64,000 nucleotides of DNA from the NCBI GenBank assembly GCA_003116975.1, contig BGKB01000146.1, positions 140,439-204,438 on the forward strand, written 5' to 3'. Shown here piece by piece: positions 37,853 to 47,618 of this stretch. The notes under the pieces are model-generated. The model ran no database searches, was not told the DNA's origin, and saw only the letters and a list, made by a program, of their open reading frames with translations. Position numbers and translations under genes: made by a program. This stretch comes from Aurantiochytrium sp. KH105. Taxonomy: Eukaryota; Sar; Bigyra; Thraustochytrida; Thraustochytriidae. Position 1 is the stretch's first letter; each line of letters opens with the position of its first letter.

Positions 37853-40543
37853 TTATGTCTCTGCTTCAGGAGGACCACGACTATAAACCGCGAGAGTGTG
37901 TGCGTCCTCTGCGAGTGTTCGTGTAGTCCGCAGATTTTGCGCGTGCGATCCACGCATGAGTGCGAGGTAAGAATCGACCTGCATGAGCCAAGCGTCGTGA
38001 TTGCTCGAAAGATTATCGATCGAGGTGGTAATGCTGTTGCGCGTGAGCAAAGAAACCTTGGAGCCTTGCAAAGACCCTTGGCCGTCTCGCTCGCGCTGAA
38101 GCGTAAGGTGCGTTTCTCGCTGATCCACCTCGATCTTTGTGTACATGTTGTCTTCGAGCAGAGTAAAGTAGTAGGTAACTTGGTCTCGGTTCACCTTGCG
38201 ACCGAGCGCAGCTTGAAGCATTTCGGCGTCGAGAAAGTACACATTGGCATTTTCGCGGCGCTCTTTCCAAAGTTTGAGACGCAGCATCGCCGTCTCCTTG
38301 TCGATCCATCCGCGACGCGGCCGAGCGCAAGCAAAGACACAAATTCGCTCGCGACCCAAGCGGCGGCGTTCCGCATTGCGGTGACACAAGTACCGAAGGG
38401 CGACACGAAGCGAAGTCTGACTGTGCATCGCATACGGATTGCGCTCGAGCGCGTCGCCAACGGAAAAGAGCGCGAGAAGATCTTGACGCAGCATCCTCTC
38501 CTTCCAACCCTTTCTGGCCTGCTCGTAGGCGGCGCCTTTGGCCCAGTACCAAGCATTGTAAATGATGGCGAGCAAGACCGAGGCAAAGGTCCACACGAAT
38601 ACGAAAAAATAAGAAAAGAAGTACACTGGGGTGAAGACGCTCGCGTACACGTTGACGTTGACGAGCGCATAGTACGCGGTATCCACACGAATAAAGTTCA
38701 AAAGAGTGTACATTGCAGAGCGGGAGAGGGAGCGGAAATGCGTCGAGTTTGCTTGATAGAAGAGGTAGCCAGACAGAGTGTAGCCGACAAACATGATGGT
38801 AAAGATGATCAAAAAGAAGAACAGATCCCATCCAGCCTTTTTCAGCGTCTTGGTAAATACGCGGAAGCGCCAGAATTGAAGCATGAAGCGCATGAGCTTG
38901 AGACACCCCGAAAGAAAAAGGAGCGCAAACACGAACTGCATGCTGATAAAGTCTTTGGTCCAGAGACCAAAGTTCTCGCTCAAAGGAGGTTGTCCTCCGC
39001 ATGGCGCAAACGTCGTTGCTTCGCCTTTGCAGATCCAGAAAGGGTCCGTGACCTGCGAAGTGTAAACGTCTGCATCAGGAAGACTTAATGGGTTACCCTG
39101 CGTGAGGGCATAGGCTCGCGCAATCCAAGCAATTGAAACCCCATATAGTGCCAGCGTTGTGAGCTCCACGAGCACCCACGGCGACCCATACCTGTAGGAG
39201 TTGAAATTGCGAAAAAGGCGCAAAAAGCAAAGCACCATGTAGCCTACAGCAATCCATGCGAAAATGATCTCTGCCAACGCATTGCTATCCAGAGGCACGC
39301 TCGACGATCCTCGGCCCGGTTGCGGTGCAATGTAATAGTTGACAAACGTGTTGAATGTCCCTGCTGCGCTGATCTCGAGGACGCATTCAACAAAAGCGTA
39401 CAAGTTTGTGTTGCCGTTGTAAAAGGTCATGGAAAGGATTACAGCGCGCGTAGCCGGCGTGAACAAGGTGCGCGCAAACTCTCCTTGCGAGCGACGGCTC
39501 GTCGAGCTTGCGCCCACGTCCCAGCCGTCGCGCGTAAGGTTTGCAATTCCATTTCGGAACATTGCGATTCGATTCATGGTGGAATACCATGAAGAGTTTT
39601 GGAGCGGTAACGTTGCCGTAAATCCATTGCCCGGGTATGACGCGAAGTTTCCTCGCACGTCCCGCGTCTGCAAGACCTCGCTCTGTTCCCATGAAAAGAC
39701 AAATGTGGTAAAAGCGGGGTAAAAGTTCTGCGGAACGTTGCCACTCGATGATTCGTTCAGCTTGCAGGAAAAAATACCATAGCGCTCAAGAGAGGTGGCC
39801 TCAACACTGCTGTCAAAAGGTGGGTAAAGTTGCAGATCCTGGAATTTGTTTGCAGCTGATTTCGCGCGCGGTTCCGCTGCAACAACTCGAATTGAACGAA
39901 ATCGCGCGCCCTCCAAGAGAATCATGCTCGGGGTCCGGGTCCGTGCCTGTTGGGCTATGTACGCGTTTTCAATTTGGGTCTCCAGCGTACTGTTGTTGAG
40001 ATACCAAAAGGCTTCCTCCTCGGATGCACCAATGCCCATTTGTTGGAAGCGCGGGAACATAACGCCCTGACCGATAACTTGCGTAACCCAGTCCCAGTAC
40101 TCGCTCTCTGCAGAGACTTGCGCGAAATTGAGCTTGTTGAGCCCATCAGCGGCTACTGGTTCCGAAGGAAACCAAAATGGTGGTGGCTGCTGTGAAGTGA
40201 AATTCGTAGGAAATCCAGTGTAGAACTCTCTCCGTTCCAGGAGGCCTCTGAGCTGTTCGAGCGTCTGAAAGCGGGCACTAATCTGGCTCTGCATGATGAA
40301 GAAGGGCACTACGAAGACGAAGAAGAAGACATGAAACCTGATCTCGCGGAAAGCAAAGTCGATCTTGTCCTCCTCCTCGAGCACGTCGCGCAGATCCTCC
40401 CAAGCCACGAATCGCTTTTGCGAGCTCTTGTCCCGGGCTCGCTGCTTATCGTCCGCGTCTGCCTGCGCGTCGACGTCTAGCTGCGCGAGCAGCTGCTCTC
40501 GCTCCACCGCCGCGGTCTCCTCGTCCTCCCCGCTGGGCTCCAT
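37853..40543 (-). CDS. Polycystin (PKD2/TRPP)-like cation channel
   Basis: 896 residues from the ATG at 40541-40543 (MEPSGEDEETAAVEREQLL). The frame upstream is Arg/Pro-rich and overlaps the shared promoter with Arp10. TM1 is at about residues 70-90 (FHVFFFVFVVPFFIM). A 400-residue extracytosolic region with N-glycosylation sites follows, fitting the polycystin (TOP) domain. Then five TM segments appear, including WVLVELTTLALYGVSIAW, FISMQFVFALLFLSGCLK and WDLFFFLIIFTIMFVGYTL, a pore-helix region FRSLSRSAMYTLLNFIRVD, and the last TM VYFFSYFFVFVWTFASVLLA followed by IIYNAWY, which mirrors the PKD2 S6 end (AIINDTY). The cytosolic C-terminus has coiled and basic parts but no obvious EF-hand. Polycystins are calcium-permeable channels, often ciliary. 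The filter LGD of human PKD2 is LNF here. Confidence 0.85.
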   Translation of the reverse strand: MEPSGEDEETAAVEREQLLAQLDVDAQADADDKQRARDKSSQKRFVAWEDLRDVLEEEDKIDFAFREIRFHVFFFVFVVPFFIMQSQISARFQTLEQLRGLLERREFYTGFPTNFTSQQPPPFWFPSEPVAADGLNKLNFAQVSAESEYWDWVTQVIGQGVMFPRFQQMGIGASEEEAFWYLNNSTLETQIENAYIAQQARTRTPSMILLEGARFRSIRVVAAEPRAKSAANKFQDLQLYPPFDSSVEATSLERYGIFSCKLNESSSGNVPQNFYPAFTTFVFSWEQSEVLQTRDVRGNFASYPGNGFTATLPLQNSSWYSTMNRIAMFRNGIANLTRDGWDVGASSTSRRSQGEFARTLFTPATRAVILSMTFYNGNTNLYAFVECVLEISAAGTFNTFVNYYIAPQPGRGSSSVPLDSNALAEIIFAWIAVGYMVLCFLRLFRNFNSYRYGSPWVLVELTTLALYGVSIAWIARAYALTQGNPLSLPDADVYTSQVTDPFWICKGEATTFAPCGGQPPLSENFGLWTKDFISMQFVFALLFLSGCLKLMRFMLQFWRFRVFTKTLKKAGWDLFFFLIIFTIMFVGYTLSGYLFYQANSTHFRSLSRSAMYTLLNFIRVDTAYYALVNVNVYASVFTPVYFFSYFFVFVWTFASVLLAIIYNAWYWAKGAAYEQARKGWKERMLRQDLLALFSVGDALERNPYAMHSQTSLRVALRYLCHRNAERRRLGRERICVFACARPRRGWIDKETAMLRLKLWKERRENANVYFLDAEMLQAALGRKVNRDQVTYYFTLLEDNMYTKIEVDQRETHLTLQRERDGQGSLQGSKVSLLTRNSITTSIDNLSSNHDAWLMQVDSYLALMRGSHAQNLRTTRTLAEDAHTLAVYSRGPPEAET

Positions 40544-40884
40544 GGCGACCCGGCGAAGAGATAGAAGAGACCTGCGGCTGCTGCTGCCGCTGTCCGCAGC
40601 GCGAGGCCGTCGCCGGCGGCAGCGCCCTGCTCGGGATCGGGCCCGGCGCTGGGCTCGTCGACCCGAGGCGCGGCGACTCCGGGTATGGAGGAGCAAACCT
40701 GCAGCAGCCACAGATGGGCTTGGCGAGAATAACGAGCTCGGCCGTGCAGACCTGGTCGAAGGCTTTGTGCGATCTTGCGCGATCCAGTTCGCTTTCGCGT
40801 TCGCTAGTCGCGCGGGCGTCGCGACAAGGCGCGGCGGGGCCCAGGGCAAGCAAGGCAAGACGTTGCCTGAGGCGGCGCGGGAGA
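40544..40884. promoter_or_regulatory. Short bidirectional promoter region, polycystin / Arp10
   Basis: Only 341 bp separate the two divergent start codons, so both promoters must lie here. GC-rich, no TATA-like element. The extended open frames of both genes cross this gap and are taken as UTR-derived. Confidence 0.5.
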
Positions 40885-42096
40885 ATGGAGACTCCCGCTC
40901 CCAGGTCGCCCGCGGCGGCAGGCGGCCATGCCGGGAGCGATGCCAACGCCCGGCTCACGACGCCGTCGAAAACCCGCGCAAGGGCGACGGCGTCGACGCG
41001 GACACCGCTCTCGCAGCGCGCGTATGCAGGCTTGGGGAGGTCTGAGAAAAGCGCAGTCGTCGTAGATATCGGCCAGGGAAGCGTACTGTGCGGCTTTGCC
41101 AGAGAGGCAAGACCTCGCGTCGAGGTGGATACGCCGCAACCGCTGCGAGATCTGCTCGGCGCCGGGGCAAAGGATGAGCGGCAAGACTGGCTCGACGTGG
41201 TCTTGGCACTTTTCCAGGACATCTACTTTGTACATTTACAAACAAAACCGCGCGAGCGCCGCGTGCACTTGGCGGTGCGGCACCACGCGCCCAGCGCACT
41301 TCTGAATGCTGTGGCGGAGGCCGTTCTAGTATACTTTGGGGCGCCTTCCCTTTATGTTTCATCCTGTAGTGGCCTGGCTCTTTTCCCATTTGGCCAGCGC
41401 AGTGGGCTCGTCGTCGATGTAGGCGCCTTGGAAGCACGATGCCTCGCCGTTGTAGAAGGCGCAGCCGTAGAACCCTCGTTTCGTGCCTGCAGTCTTGAAG
41501 GAGCCTCCGTTGAGACCCTTCTGCGCGACAACGGATGTGCCGAGGATTCCATTACGCAGACAGTGCTAGAGTGCTTGCTGGCGACGCCGCGCCAAGCGCG
41601 GTCTCTGGTGCTGCGTAACGTGGTCTTTTGTGGAGGTGGCGCACAGCAAGTTTCGGATGGACCGGCACGTTTGCTGCAAGGCCTGCGCGAGATTGTCTCT
41701 GCGCGGCCTCAATATGAATGTCTACGCCACGTGGTTCTCGAGTACGCAGCGGTACCTCAGAATGCTGTTGACGCAAATGGAGTGGCTTGGCTGGGCGCAA
41801 GTATTGGTTCGTGCCTCGATTCCTTTTTTGCGCGCTCTGTGACGCTTGCCCTCTTCCAGGAGAAGCCGACACTTTTCGGAGATGGCAACTTCTTTTGGTC
41901 ACCGCAGCTCTCACGGTCAAGGGGCGGGGGGGGACAAATTTCCACGGGGATTTCCGATTTGTCAAGCGTAACAACGGCTGAAATTGCAACGGCTGGCCCG
42001 AATGCGGATGATGACAACGACGAGAGCAGCGACACGGCTCACGTGGTAAAATACACGATGCCAGCACCCGAAACAGCTCTATCTACAAAATCATAG
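40885..42096 (+). CDS. ACTR10: Actin-related protein 10 (Arp10/Arp11, dynactin pointed end)
   Basis: 403 residues from ATG 40885 (METPAPRSPAAAGG); human ACTR10 is 417. After a 50-residue extension the actin fold starts with KSAVVVDIGQGSVLCGFARE (phosphate-1 loop, diverged). It continues with DIYFVHLQTKPRERRVHLAV, an ALLNAVAEAVLVYFGAPSLY block, GLVVDVGALEARCLAVVEG (phosphate-2 loop, diverged), LVLRNVVFCGGGAQQVSDG and VAWLGASIGSCLDSFF near the end. The order and spacing match ACTR10 ([49 protein letters not shown]), not conventional actin, with the diverged nucleotide loops typical of Arp10. Arp10 caps the pointed-end complex of dynactin, the dynein activator. Residues after 360 are Ser/Asp-rich and disordered. 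Confidence 0.82.
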   Translation: METPAPRSPAAAGGHAGSDANARLTTPSKTRARATASTRTPLSQRAYAGLGRSEKSAVVVDIGQGSVLCGFAREARPRVEVDTPQPLRDLLGAGAKDERQDWLDVVLALFQDIYFVHLQTKPRERRVHLAVRHHAPSALLNAVAEAVLVYFGAPSLYVSSCSGLALFPFGQRSGLVVDVGALEARCLAVVEGAAVEPSFRACSLEGASVETLLRDNGCAEDSITQTVLECLLATPRQARSLVLRNVVFCGGGAQQVSDGPARLLQGLREIVSARPQYECLRHVVLEYAAVPQNAVDANGVAWLGASIGSCLDSFFARSVTLALFQEKPTLFGDGNFFWSPQLSRSRGGGGQISTGISDLSSVTTAEIATAGPNADDDNDESSDTAHVVKYTMPAPETALSTKS

Positions 42097-42427
42097 GACA
42101 GGATAAGAAACAGTTTAGCTTAGGATAGACTATTGGCTTGTGTTATCTTTTTGGCAATCGGAATTGCGGTGGCAGAATTGTCGAAATTGCCTAAATTGCC
42201 GAAATTGCCTACAGGCGCAACAAAAAACGAGAAAGGAGAGCAAGAGTAATTATGATTTTTAAAAAATGATTCTATAACATCTCAAGACAAAAACGAGTGC
42301 CCAAGACGCTACAGTGAAAGGGCATGCCAACGCTCTTTGCAGGCAGAATCTATAAAGTTCCAAATCAGGAAAGAAAGAGGAGTAGATGATGAAAAACCAA
42401 AAAAAGGGGGTGCGCAAGATTGCTACT
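42097..42427. other. Convergent intergenic region with a small direct repeat
   Basis: No gene. GAAATTGCC-type 9-mers recur three times at about 42183-42211 (two full copies, GAAATTGCCTA, around one partial copy) in the 3' flank of the Arp10 gene. Confidence 0.5.
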
Positions 42428-43570
42428 TTATACAACTTGGGGGGTGTTTCGAGACGGCGTGGGCTCGTCGACAACTGCTGTGGCGACAGGCGGATCATTG
42501 CTCTCCTCGTTCGCCGGACTCGCTTCGATGGGGGCCAGAATCATCTCGCGCTGAACTAACAGCTTGTAGTAGCGGAACGCGATGCTCACCATGGCGATCC
42601 AAATCATAGGGTGCACAATGAGCATGGCACCGACGATGGAACGGATGGCCTCTTCGTCATCCTTGGGACGCATGTGCTCGTAGCGGTGGGGTGGGGGTAC
42701 ACGGACAATTTCGTGACGAAAGAGTGCGGCAATCCACATGAAAAGGTTGATAAAGTGGACCACAGCCAGAGAGCACAATTCGCGTGCGAACTTTCGTGCG
42801 ATCCGAGGGCTATCTCGAACCGCTGCCTGTAAGCCGGAAAAGGAGACGATGATGCCCAGCACGTTTTCGAGAGTGTCCACGAGGGCCAGCGGAATGTCAG
42901 ATTTGACCTGGCGAAACTGGCCTTGCTGATCCTGATAGTTAGCCTCATCGTCGTCATCGGGGCGCAGGTAAATGGAGATGGAGGTCATAAAGGTCAAAAA
43001 GTAATAAAAGAGCATGAGCATCGACATGACGCGAACACGGTAGCGCCAGATGCTCATTTCGTACTCTTCTTCAAAACTAAAGGCGGTGTGGTCGAAACTT
43101 GTCCTGGGCAGCTCGCCGCGCGCGATGAGCATCTCCTGAATGTGCACGGGAATGCGCATTTCGTCAAGCCCGGCGGCGCCACGCTGGCCGCCGGCGCCGC
43201 CTTCGCTATCGTCTCCTTCAGCCGCACAGGCTGCAGCAGGCTTGGGGACAAGGTGCACAAAGGTCTCATCTTTCACATTGCTCTCCTTGAGTGTCTTTTC
43301 GTCCATCAGAAGTCGCCCGAGGCAAATGAGCCGCTGCCGCGCGGGCGGGAGCCCGGTCATGCCCTCGAGCATGCGTTTGAGGCCGGCCACGGTTTCGGAA
43401 GCTGAAACACGGACATTGTGCGTCTTCTCGTCGGTGCTCTTGACCTTGACGGTGATGGCGTCTTCCGGCTCAGGGCCGGCAGCCACCTCCACGGTCGGCT
43501 GCTGGCCCTCGTGCAGCTCCTGCTCTTCGTGGTCTTCGTCCACAGCGCCCACCTTGGCGTACGTCGACAT
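42428..43570 (-). CDS. Ubiquitin-like domain integral membrane protein (TMUB/HERP/Dsc3-type layout)
   Basis: 380 residues from the ATG at 43568-43570 (MSTYAKVGAVDEDHEEQ). An acidic N-terminus leads into a ubiquitin-like fold at about residues 38-112: ITVKVKSTDEKTHNVRV, then AGLKRMLEGMTGLPPARQRL and ICLGRLLMDEKTLKESNVKD, ending FVHLVPKP. The LxGRLLxDxxTL string is the typical Ubl beta3-beta4 region. It ends without a free Gly-Gly, so it is a built-in domain, not a conjugated one. Three or four TM helices follow (VMSMLMLFYYFLTFMTSI; LCSLAVVHFINLFMWIAAL; IVGAMLIVHPMIWIAMVSI), plus a Pro/Thr tail. Ubl-membrane proteins of this layout usually serve ER-associated degradation or Golgi ubiquitin-ligase (Dsc) complexes. 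Assignment to one family is not possible from memory. Confidence 0.78.
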   Translation of the reverse strand: MSTYAKVGAVDEDHEEQELHEGQQPTVEVAAGPEPEDAITVKVKSTDEKTHNVRVSASETVAGLKRMLEGMTGLPPARQRLICLGRLLMDEKTLKESNVKDETFVHLVPKPAAACAAEGDDSEGGAGGQRGAAGLDEMRIPVHIQEMLIARGELPRTSFDHTAFSFEEEYEMSIWRYRVRVMSMLMLFYYFLTFMTSISIYLRPDDDDEANYQDQQGQFRQVKSDIPLALVDTLENVLGIIVSFSGLQAAVRDSPRIARKFARELCSLAVVHFINLFMWIAALFRHEIVRVPPPHRYEHMRPKDDEEAIRSIVGAMLIVHPMIWIAMVSIAFRYYKLLVQREMILAPIEASPANEESNDPPVATAVVDEPTPSRNTPQVV

Positions 43571-44544
43571 CTCCTTGTTCTCCTCCTTCTCCTTGACCGC
43601 GCACACGCTTTGCACCTAGCTCCTGCGAGCGCAAGAGCGCGTTCTCCGCGCCGCTCACGGCCGGTCGGCACGACGCAGGCTCCGGGGCGCTGGTGCTCCC
43701 TCTCCCCGCTGCTCGCGCGGCTTCTCTCTCGAGCGCTCGGGCTTCGCTCGCGCGGGCTGATGGCGTGCGCGAGGTCCGCGTCGGAGCGAGTCTGTCTGAT
43801 CCGATCTAATCTAATCCCGCCTTTCGCTCTCGCTCTCGCTCTCGCGCGTGCGTGCGTGCGTGCGCGTGCGTGCGCGGGGCGTGCGTGCGAGCGCGCGAAG
43901 GCGATGCGGGACTGCCGGCCGCCGAGCTGCTGCTGCTGCTGCTGCTGCGCGCCGACGCGAGTTCCGCCACGCGGCGCTCGGCTTCTGCTTTCGCGCTCTG
44001 CTTTGTGCGCCGGAGCGCGTTGTTCCCTTTGACCGCCTTAAGCTGCACGTCGCGATACAGGGCGACAAAGCCTGCAGGTAAGGTGGGTGGGAGCGCGCGT
44101 ACCCCGGTGTGCACCGCCGCGCACCCCTCCTGCTTTTTCGTCTCCGGCACACTCAGTCCCGGCGGCGCAGGAGACGCTCGGCAGAGCGAGGACTCCGGAC
44201 GTGAATGCAGAGCCAGAGGAGGAAAGGGGAGAAGGGAGGGGGGGAGAGGGCGACGAGCTCGGGTTCGTGAAGAGGTAAGCCGGCCCGCGTGCCGCGAATC
44301 GGTGTGGACGAGGACCTGGCCCACACATTACCTACCTTAACGGCTCGGCCGTGTAAAAGGGCTGGGACAAGACGCAGGTCTCGGGCGCGTCCCGCCCGCC
44401 CACGTCCCGGGGGCTGGCTTAACGGGGACGAGCTGAAACAGCAGTCTTCGGCAAGACGAGGTAAGGCACGATAGAGTCTTCAAGCTCCACGTTGAAGCAA
44501 ATTTCTAGACTCTCAGTTGCTGTCTCGTCACTTCGCCGGTGGGC
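43571..44544. other. Divergent intergenic region with a candidate 5' UTR intron
   Basis: No coding gene. GC-rich, with CGTG repeats at about 43847-43870 and GCTGCT triplets at about 43928-43948. Three strong donor-like strings (CAG/GTAAGG at 44078, GAG/GTAAGC at 44275, GAG/GTAAGG at 44461) precede one acceptor-like pyrimidine string, CTAGACTCTCAG, ending at 44516, 28 bases before the next ATG. Confidence 0.45.
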
Positions 44545-46338
44545 ATGAGGTCGGCTTTCGCCTTGGCGCTAGCAGGCTATTGCGCTGTCGGCGTCAACAC
44601 GCTATCGATCTCAACATGCTGCATGGAAGGCAGCGTTTGCACTTTGGGCACGATCGGGTGCCACGTCACAGCAAACGTCCAAAGTGGCCGCGCAAGCGAT
44701 CGATGCACGCTCAATGCAGACGCCGATGAAGCTTGCGACGAGGTCGTGACCTTGACCATGGCTCTTAGCGGTGAGGACGTCGAAGAAGACGATGAAATTG
44801 CCTTGGTACCAATTGGAAGCTGTACGGACGCTTATCTTGCCGGGATTGACGACTTGTACTTTTCTACGCTCACCAGCAGTGGCAGTAATTCGAGTGGCAC
44901 GTGGACTTCTTTGGTCCGAGCCCCATGGACCCAAGGCGACCACATCGTTTGTGTGCGGCATAAACTCATCGCAAGCTCCGAGCCTACGACAGTGCAGGTG
45001 GACTGTCCAGCAAATTGGTACGCTCGAGGCAGTGGGGAACCCGAGAGAGCCGCAGATGCTACCCGCGAGGGTGGCACGAGATTTGTCGTGAGCACTTTTG
45101 CCCCAAACTCAACATCAAACGAGTCTTCGCTGACCTTTCGTGAAGCGAGGGATGCGTGCGCGGCTTTAGGGAGTGGCGCTCGGCTCTGCACGCTTTCCGA
45201 GCTTGAACATGGGGAAGGGTCCCGTCTGAGCTCTTCGTCACGCGTATGGACGAGCACGGAATGCACGCTTTCAAATGATCAAGGAGGCATCACAGGAATA
45301 GGATTCTGGACAATGGCTTCGAATAGCCCGTGTGCATATGCGGACTGCGCACCTTCTTACCCTGGTCAGCGATGCTGGCACGATGCAAGAAGATCGTTGC
45401 CATGCACGTCCTACGATCCAAGCGATCCAAGTACCCGCGCCTCGTGCCCTAGCGACACGGATTGGCGGCTAGCTGGAACGAATGTAAGCATTCCCGCTTG
45501 GAAAGAAGCAGGGAACTGTGATGCGAGCGGTTCAGCGTCGTGTGGAAATATGGCAGGCTATACAATTTCTGACGGCGCAATATTTATGGGTGGCGAGGCG
45601 TGTAGCACACTAAACGTCTCGGATGTGAGCTCAAGCGGAGAAAACGGGGCGTATGAAAACCATGGTGCCGCGCCAAAAGTATGCGTTGCTTTGGACGAGT
45701 CAATTCTTGATACAGAAGCGGTCTGCTGTCGCGGAGAAATGCCAACGTGCTCGCTTTGTCCGTTCGGCTACACGAGTGAAGTGGGCAGCAAAGGCATTGA
45801 GTCGTGCAGTCAGTGCGAGGAGACATGTGAACATGCTTGCGAGACCTCTTGCGGGGTTTTGACAACATGCTCGACATCTGAAGCCACGGTTCGCGAAAAC
45901 GAGGACAACTCGGGAAACCAAGACACCCTTTGCAAGTGTGAGACAGCGTGCAGTGCGCAAGGCCTTTGTGATGTGAACCAAGAGCGCTGCGGGCTCGCAA
46001 ATAACAGTCAGACGCTTCTTCTCCGAGGCGGATCAACAATTGGCGAGTTTGGCCTCGAGCCGGCCCCAGTCGTTCCATCAGCCTTTTGCGACGATGTGGT
46101 CAATGGCACCGATGCGCTTTCGGAAACGTGTTGTTCCTGGGAGGACGCGTACTATTACTCGGCGAGCAGAGATGCGATGCTTATCCCTGTGGATCCTTTT
46201 GCGACAACGTCAAGTTCGACAAACGTTACAGAAAACAGTATCGAAGTGATTGAAGGCAGATCATATCGAGTTGTGCGGCAGGATGAAGGGCCAGACCTTT
46301 TGGGAGAGGAGATGTCTCCAGAGGAGTGCAGCGAATGA
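44545..46338 (+). CDS. Secreted Cys-rich protein of unknown function
   Basis: 597 residues from ATG 44545; the upstream in-frame GTG is not used. A signal peptide (MRSAFALALAGYCAVGVNT) is followed by an extracellular region with roughly 40 cysteines and many N-x-S/T sites. A block reading LTFREARDACAALGSGARLCTLSELEHGEG recalls the ARxLCxxxGaRLCTxxE-type module found in secreted stramenopile and algal proteins (DUF7495-like). A second copy of this theme may sit further on (CPSDTDWRLAGTNVSIP). The section at about residues 395-490 has paired Cys motifs (CSLCPFGYTSEVG, CSQCEETCEHACETSC). No TM helix or GPI-type tail is seen, so it is probably released or wall-bound. Function unknown. Confidence 0.72.
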   Translation: MRSAFALALAGYCAVGVNTLSISTCCMEGSVCTLGTIGCHVTANVQSGRASDRCTLNADADEACDEVVTLTMALSGEDVEEDDEIALVPIGSCTDAYLAGIDDLYFSTLTSSGSNSSGTWTSLVRAPWTQGDHIVCVRHKLIASSEPTTVQVDCPANWYARGSGEPERAADATREGGTRFVVSTFAPNSTSNESSLTFREARDACAALGSGARLCTLSELEHGEGSRLSSSSRVWTSTECTLSNDQGGITGIGFWTMASNSPCAYADCAPSYPGQRCWHDARRSLPCTSYDPSDPSTRASCPSDTDWRLAGTNVSIPAWKEAGNCDASGSASCGNMAGYTISDGAIFMGGEACSTLNVSDVSSSGENGAYENHGAAPKVCVALDESILDTEAVCCRGEMPTCSLCPFGYTSEVGSKGIESCSQCEETCEHACETSCGVLTTCSTSEATVRENEDNSGNQDTLCKCETACSAQGLCDVNQERCGLANNSQTLLLRGGSTIGEFGLEPAPVVPSAFCDDVVNGTDALSETCCSWEDAYYYSASRDAMLIPVDPFATTSSSTNVTENSIEVIEGRSYRVVRQDEGPDLLGEEMSPEECSE

Positions 46339-46808
46339 TGTGGTAGTGGATGGAAGCGCGCACGCACATTTGTGATGACGCAAGAGACTGAATGCCATGG
46401 GAAAAGTAGCAACATGGTACTAAGAATGAAAATTTGACTTGTTTGTATGCATGCCTTCGCTTCAAGTACAAAGAGTTAGCGATGCAAGGCCCTGGTGCCT
46501 GCCGCAAGATCCTCTGCGCGGTCATGTGGGGACACTCAGGACCGGAAAGGGTAGGGTACGAGCGAGTGTAAAAGTTATCTGTGTGCAAGGGAGCAGAGTG
46601 TGTGTAAGGGGGGGGTAGGGGAGTTAGGAACGGGCACGCGTACTAGCGCTCCATGTGCCTCGGCCTGATGATCGATTGTTCAAAGGGTCGTCCATTTCCC
46701 ATGAAGAAGAAGAAGAAGAAGAAGTAGGAGAAAAAAAGGAAGGAGGGGGAAGGGAGGACAAGAAAAAAACGAGGTGAAATCGCGACGCGTCGAGGACGCT
46801 CACTCGTT
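46339..46808. other. Convergent intergenic region
   Basis: 3'-to-3' gap with G/A-rich runs (46609-46622 and 46701-46760). No gene. Confidence 0.5.
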
Positions 46809-47618
46809 TCAGTCGGCGGCCGCATCCCAGCTAAGCGCCTTTTTGCTATTGTTGTTGGAGCCGGAGCCAGAGCGACGGGGCTTTCCAAGGACCTGTGCGG
46901 CGCGTTCCTGCTGCGAGGCTAGCCACAAAGCCTGGTCGCGCGTCTTTGGGGTGTCGCTGCCAGTGGCGAGGCGGTGCTGTATCCTAGGTCGTAAGAGAAT
47001 GGTGGCAGCGGCAACTGTGCGTGGCGTATGGCCGCCGGCCGCATCTTCAGGCTTGGCTCGCGAGGATGCGCCTCGGCCACTGGGTTTGGAAAAGCTGGGG
47101 ACGCGAATCGAGTTTGGCTTGCGCGTCGGCGGCGCCGGCGTGGCAATGGAAGAGGCTGCGGGCGCAGGGGGCGCAAGTGCTGCACCGGGCGAGGCTGTCG
47201 CGGAGGATGAGGCCGCGGCGCCGGCACGGGGTGCATTCGCGGGACTGGCGCGGCGTTTGTTCTTGGGGGAGTCTTCGCCGGCATCATCTGTATCCGATGG
47301 ATCGGCGTTGCGACGCTTGCGCGCGGGGGGTCTGATGACGTCTCCTTTTTTGCTCGTGGACATGACAGGCCCTCCTGTGGACTTGGCGACCTTTTGAAAG
47401 TACTTTTGGGCGTGCGTGCGGATCTGGACCACGGTTCGCGTCTGAATCATGTCGGAGATTTTTTTCCATTCCTTGCCGTGCAGTTTGAGTCCTTCGAGGA
47501 AAATTGAGTGCTCCTCGTGGGTCCAGCGGCCAGCGTTGATGAACGATCCGGAGCCGCTGCCGCCGCCCTTGGCGAGCGCCTCACTCTCCTCATCATCGTA
47601 GCTTGCCTTGGCGGCCAT
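46809..47618 (-). CDS. SHAQKYF-type single-repeat MYB transcription factor
   Basis: 269 residues from the ATG at 47616-47618. A single MYB repeat at about residues 28-80 reads GRWTHEEHSIFLEGLKLHG...WKKISDMIQTRTVVQIRTHAQKYFQKV. The helix-3 motif (here THAQKYF) defines the SHAQKYF class known from plant CCA1/LHY/REVEILLE proteins and common in stramenopiles and amoebae. These bind I-box/evening-element-type DNA (GATAA, AGATAT) as single-repeat factors. A basic patch (RPPARKRR, NKRR) after the domain is a likely nuclear signal; the rest is Ala/Pro/Ser-rich and disordered. A GAGC repeat lies about 90 bp upstream of the start. Targets cannot be told. Confidence 0.88.
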   Translation of the reverse strand: MAAKASYDDEESEALAKGGGSGSGSFINAGRWTHEEHSIFLEGLKLHGKEWKKISDMIQTRTVVQIRTHAQKYFQKVAKSTGGPVMSTSKKGDVIRPPARKRRNADPSDTDDAGEDSPKNKRRASPANAPRAGAAASSSATASPGAALAPPAPAASSIATPAPPTRKPNSIRVPSFSKPSGRGASSRAKPEDAAGGHTPRTVAAATILLRPRIQHRLATGSDTPKTRDQALWLASQQERAAQVLGKPRRSGSGSNNNSKKALSWDAAAD

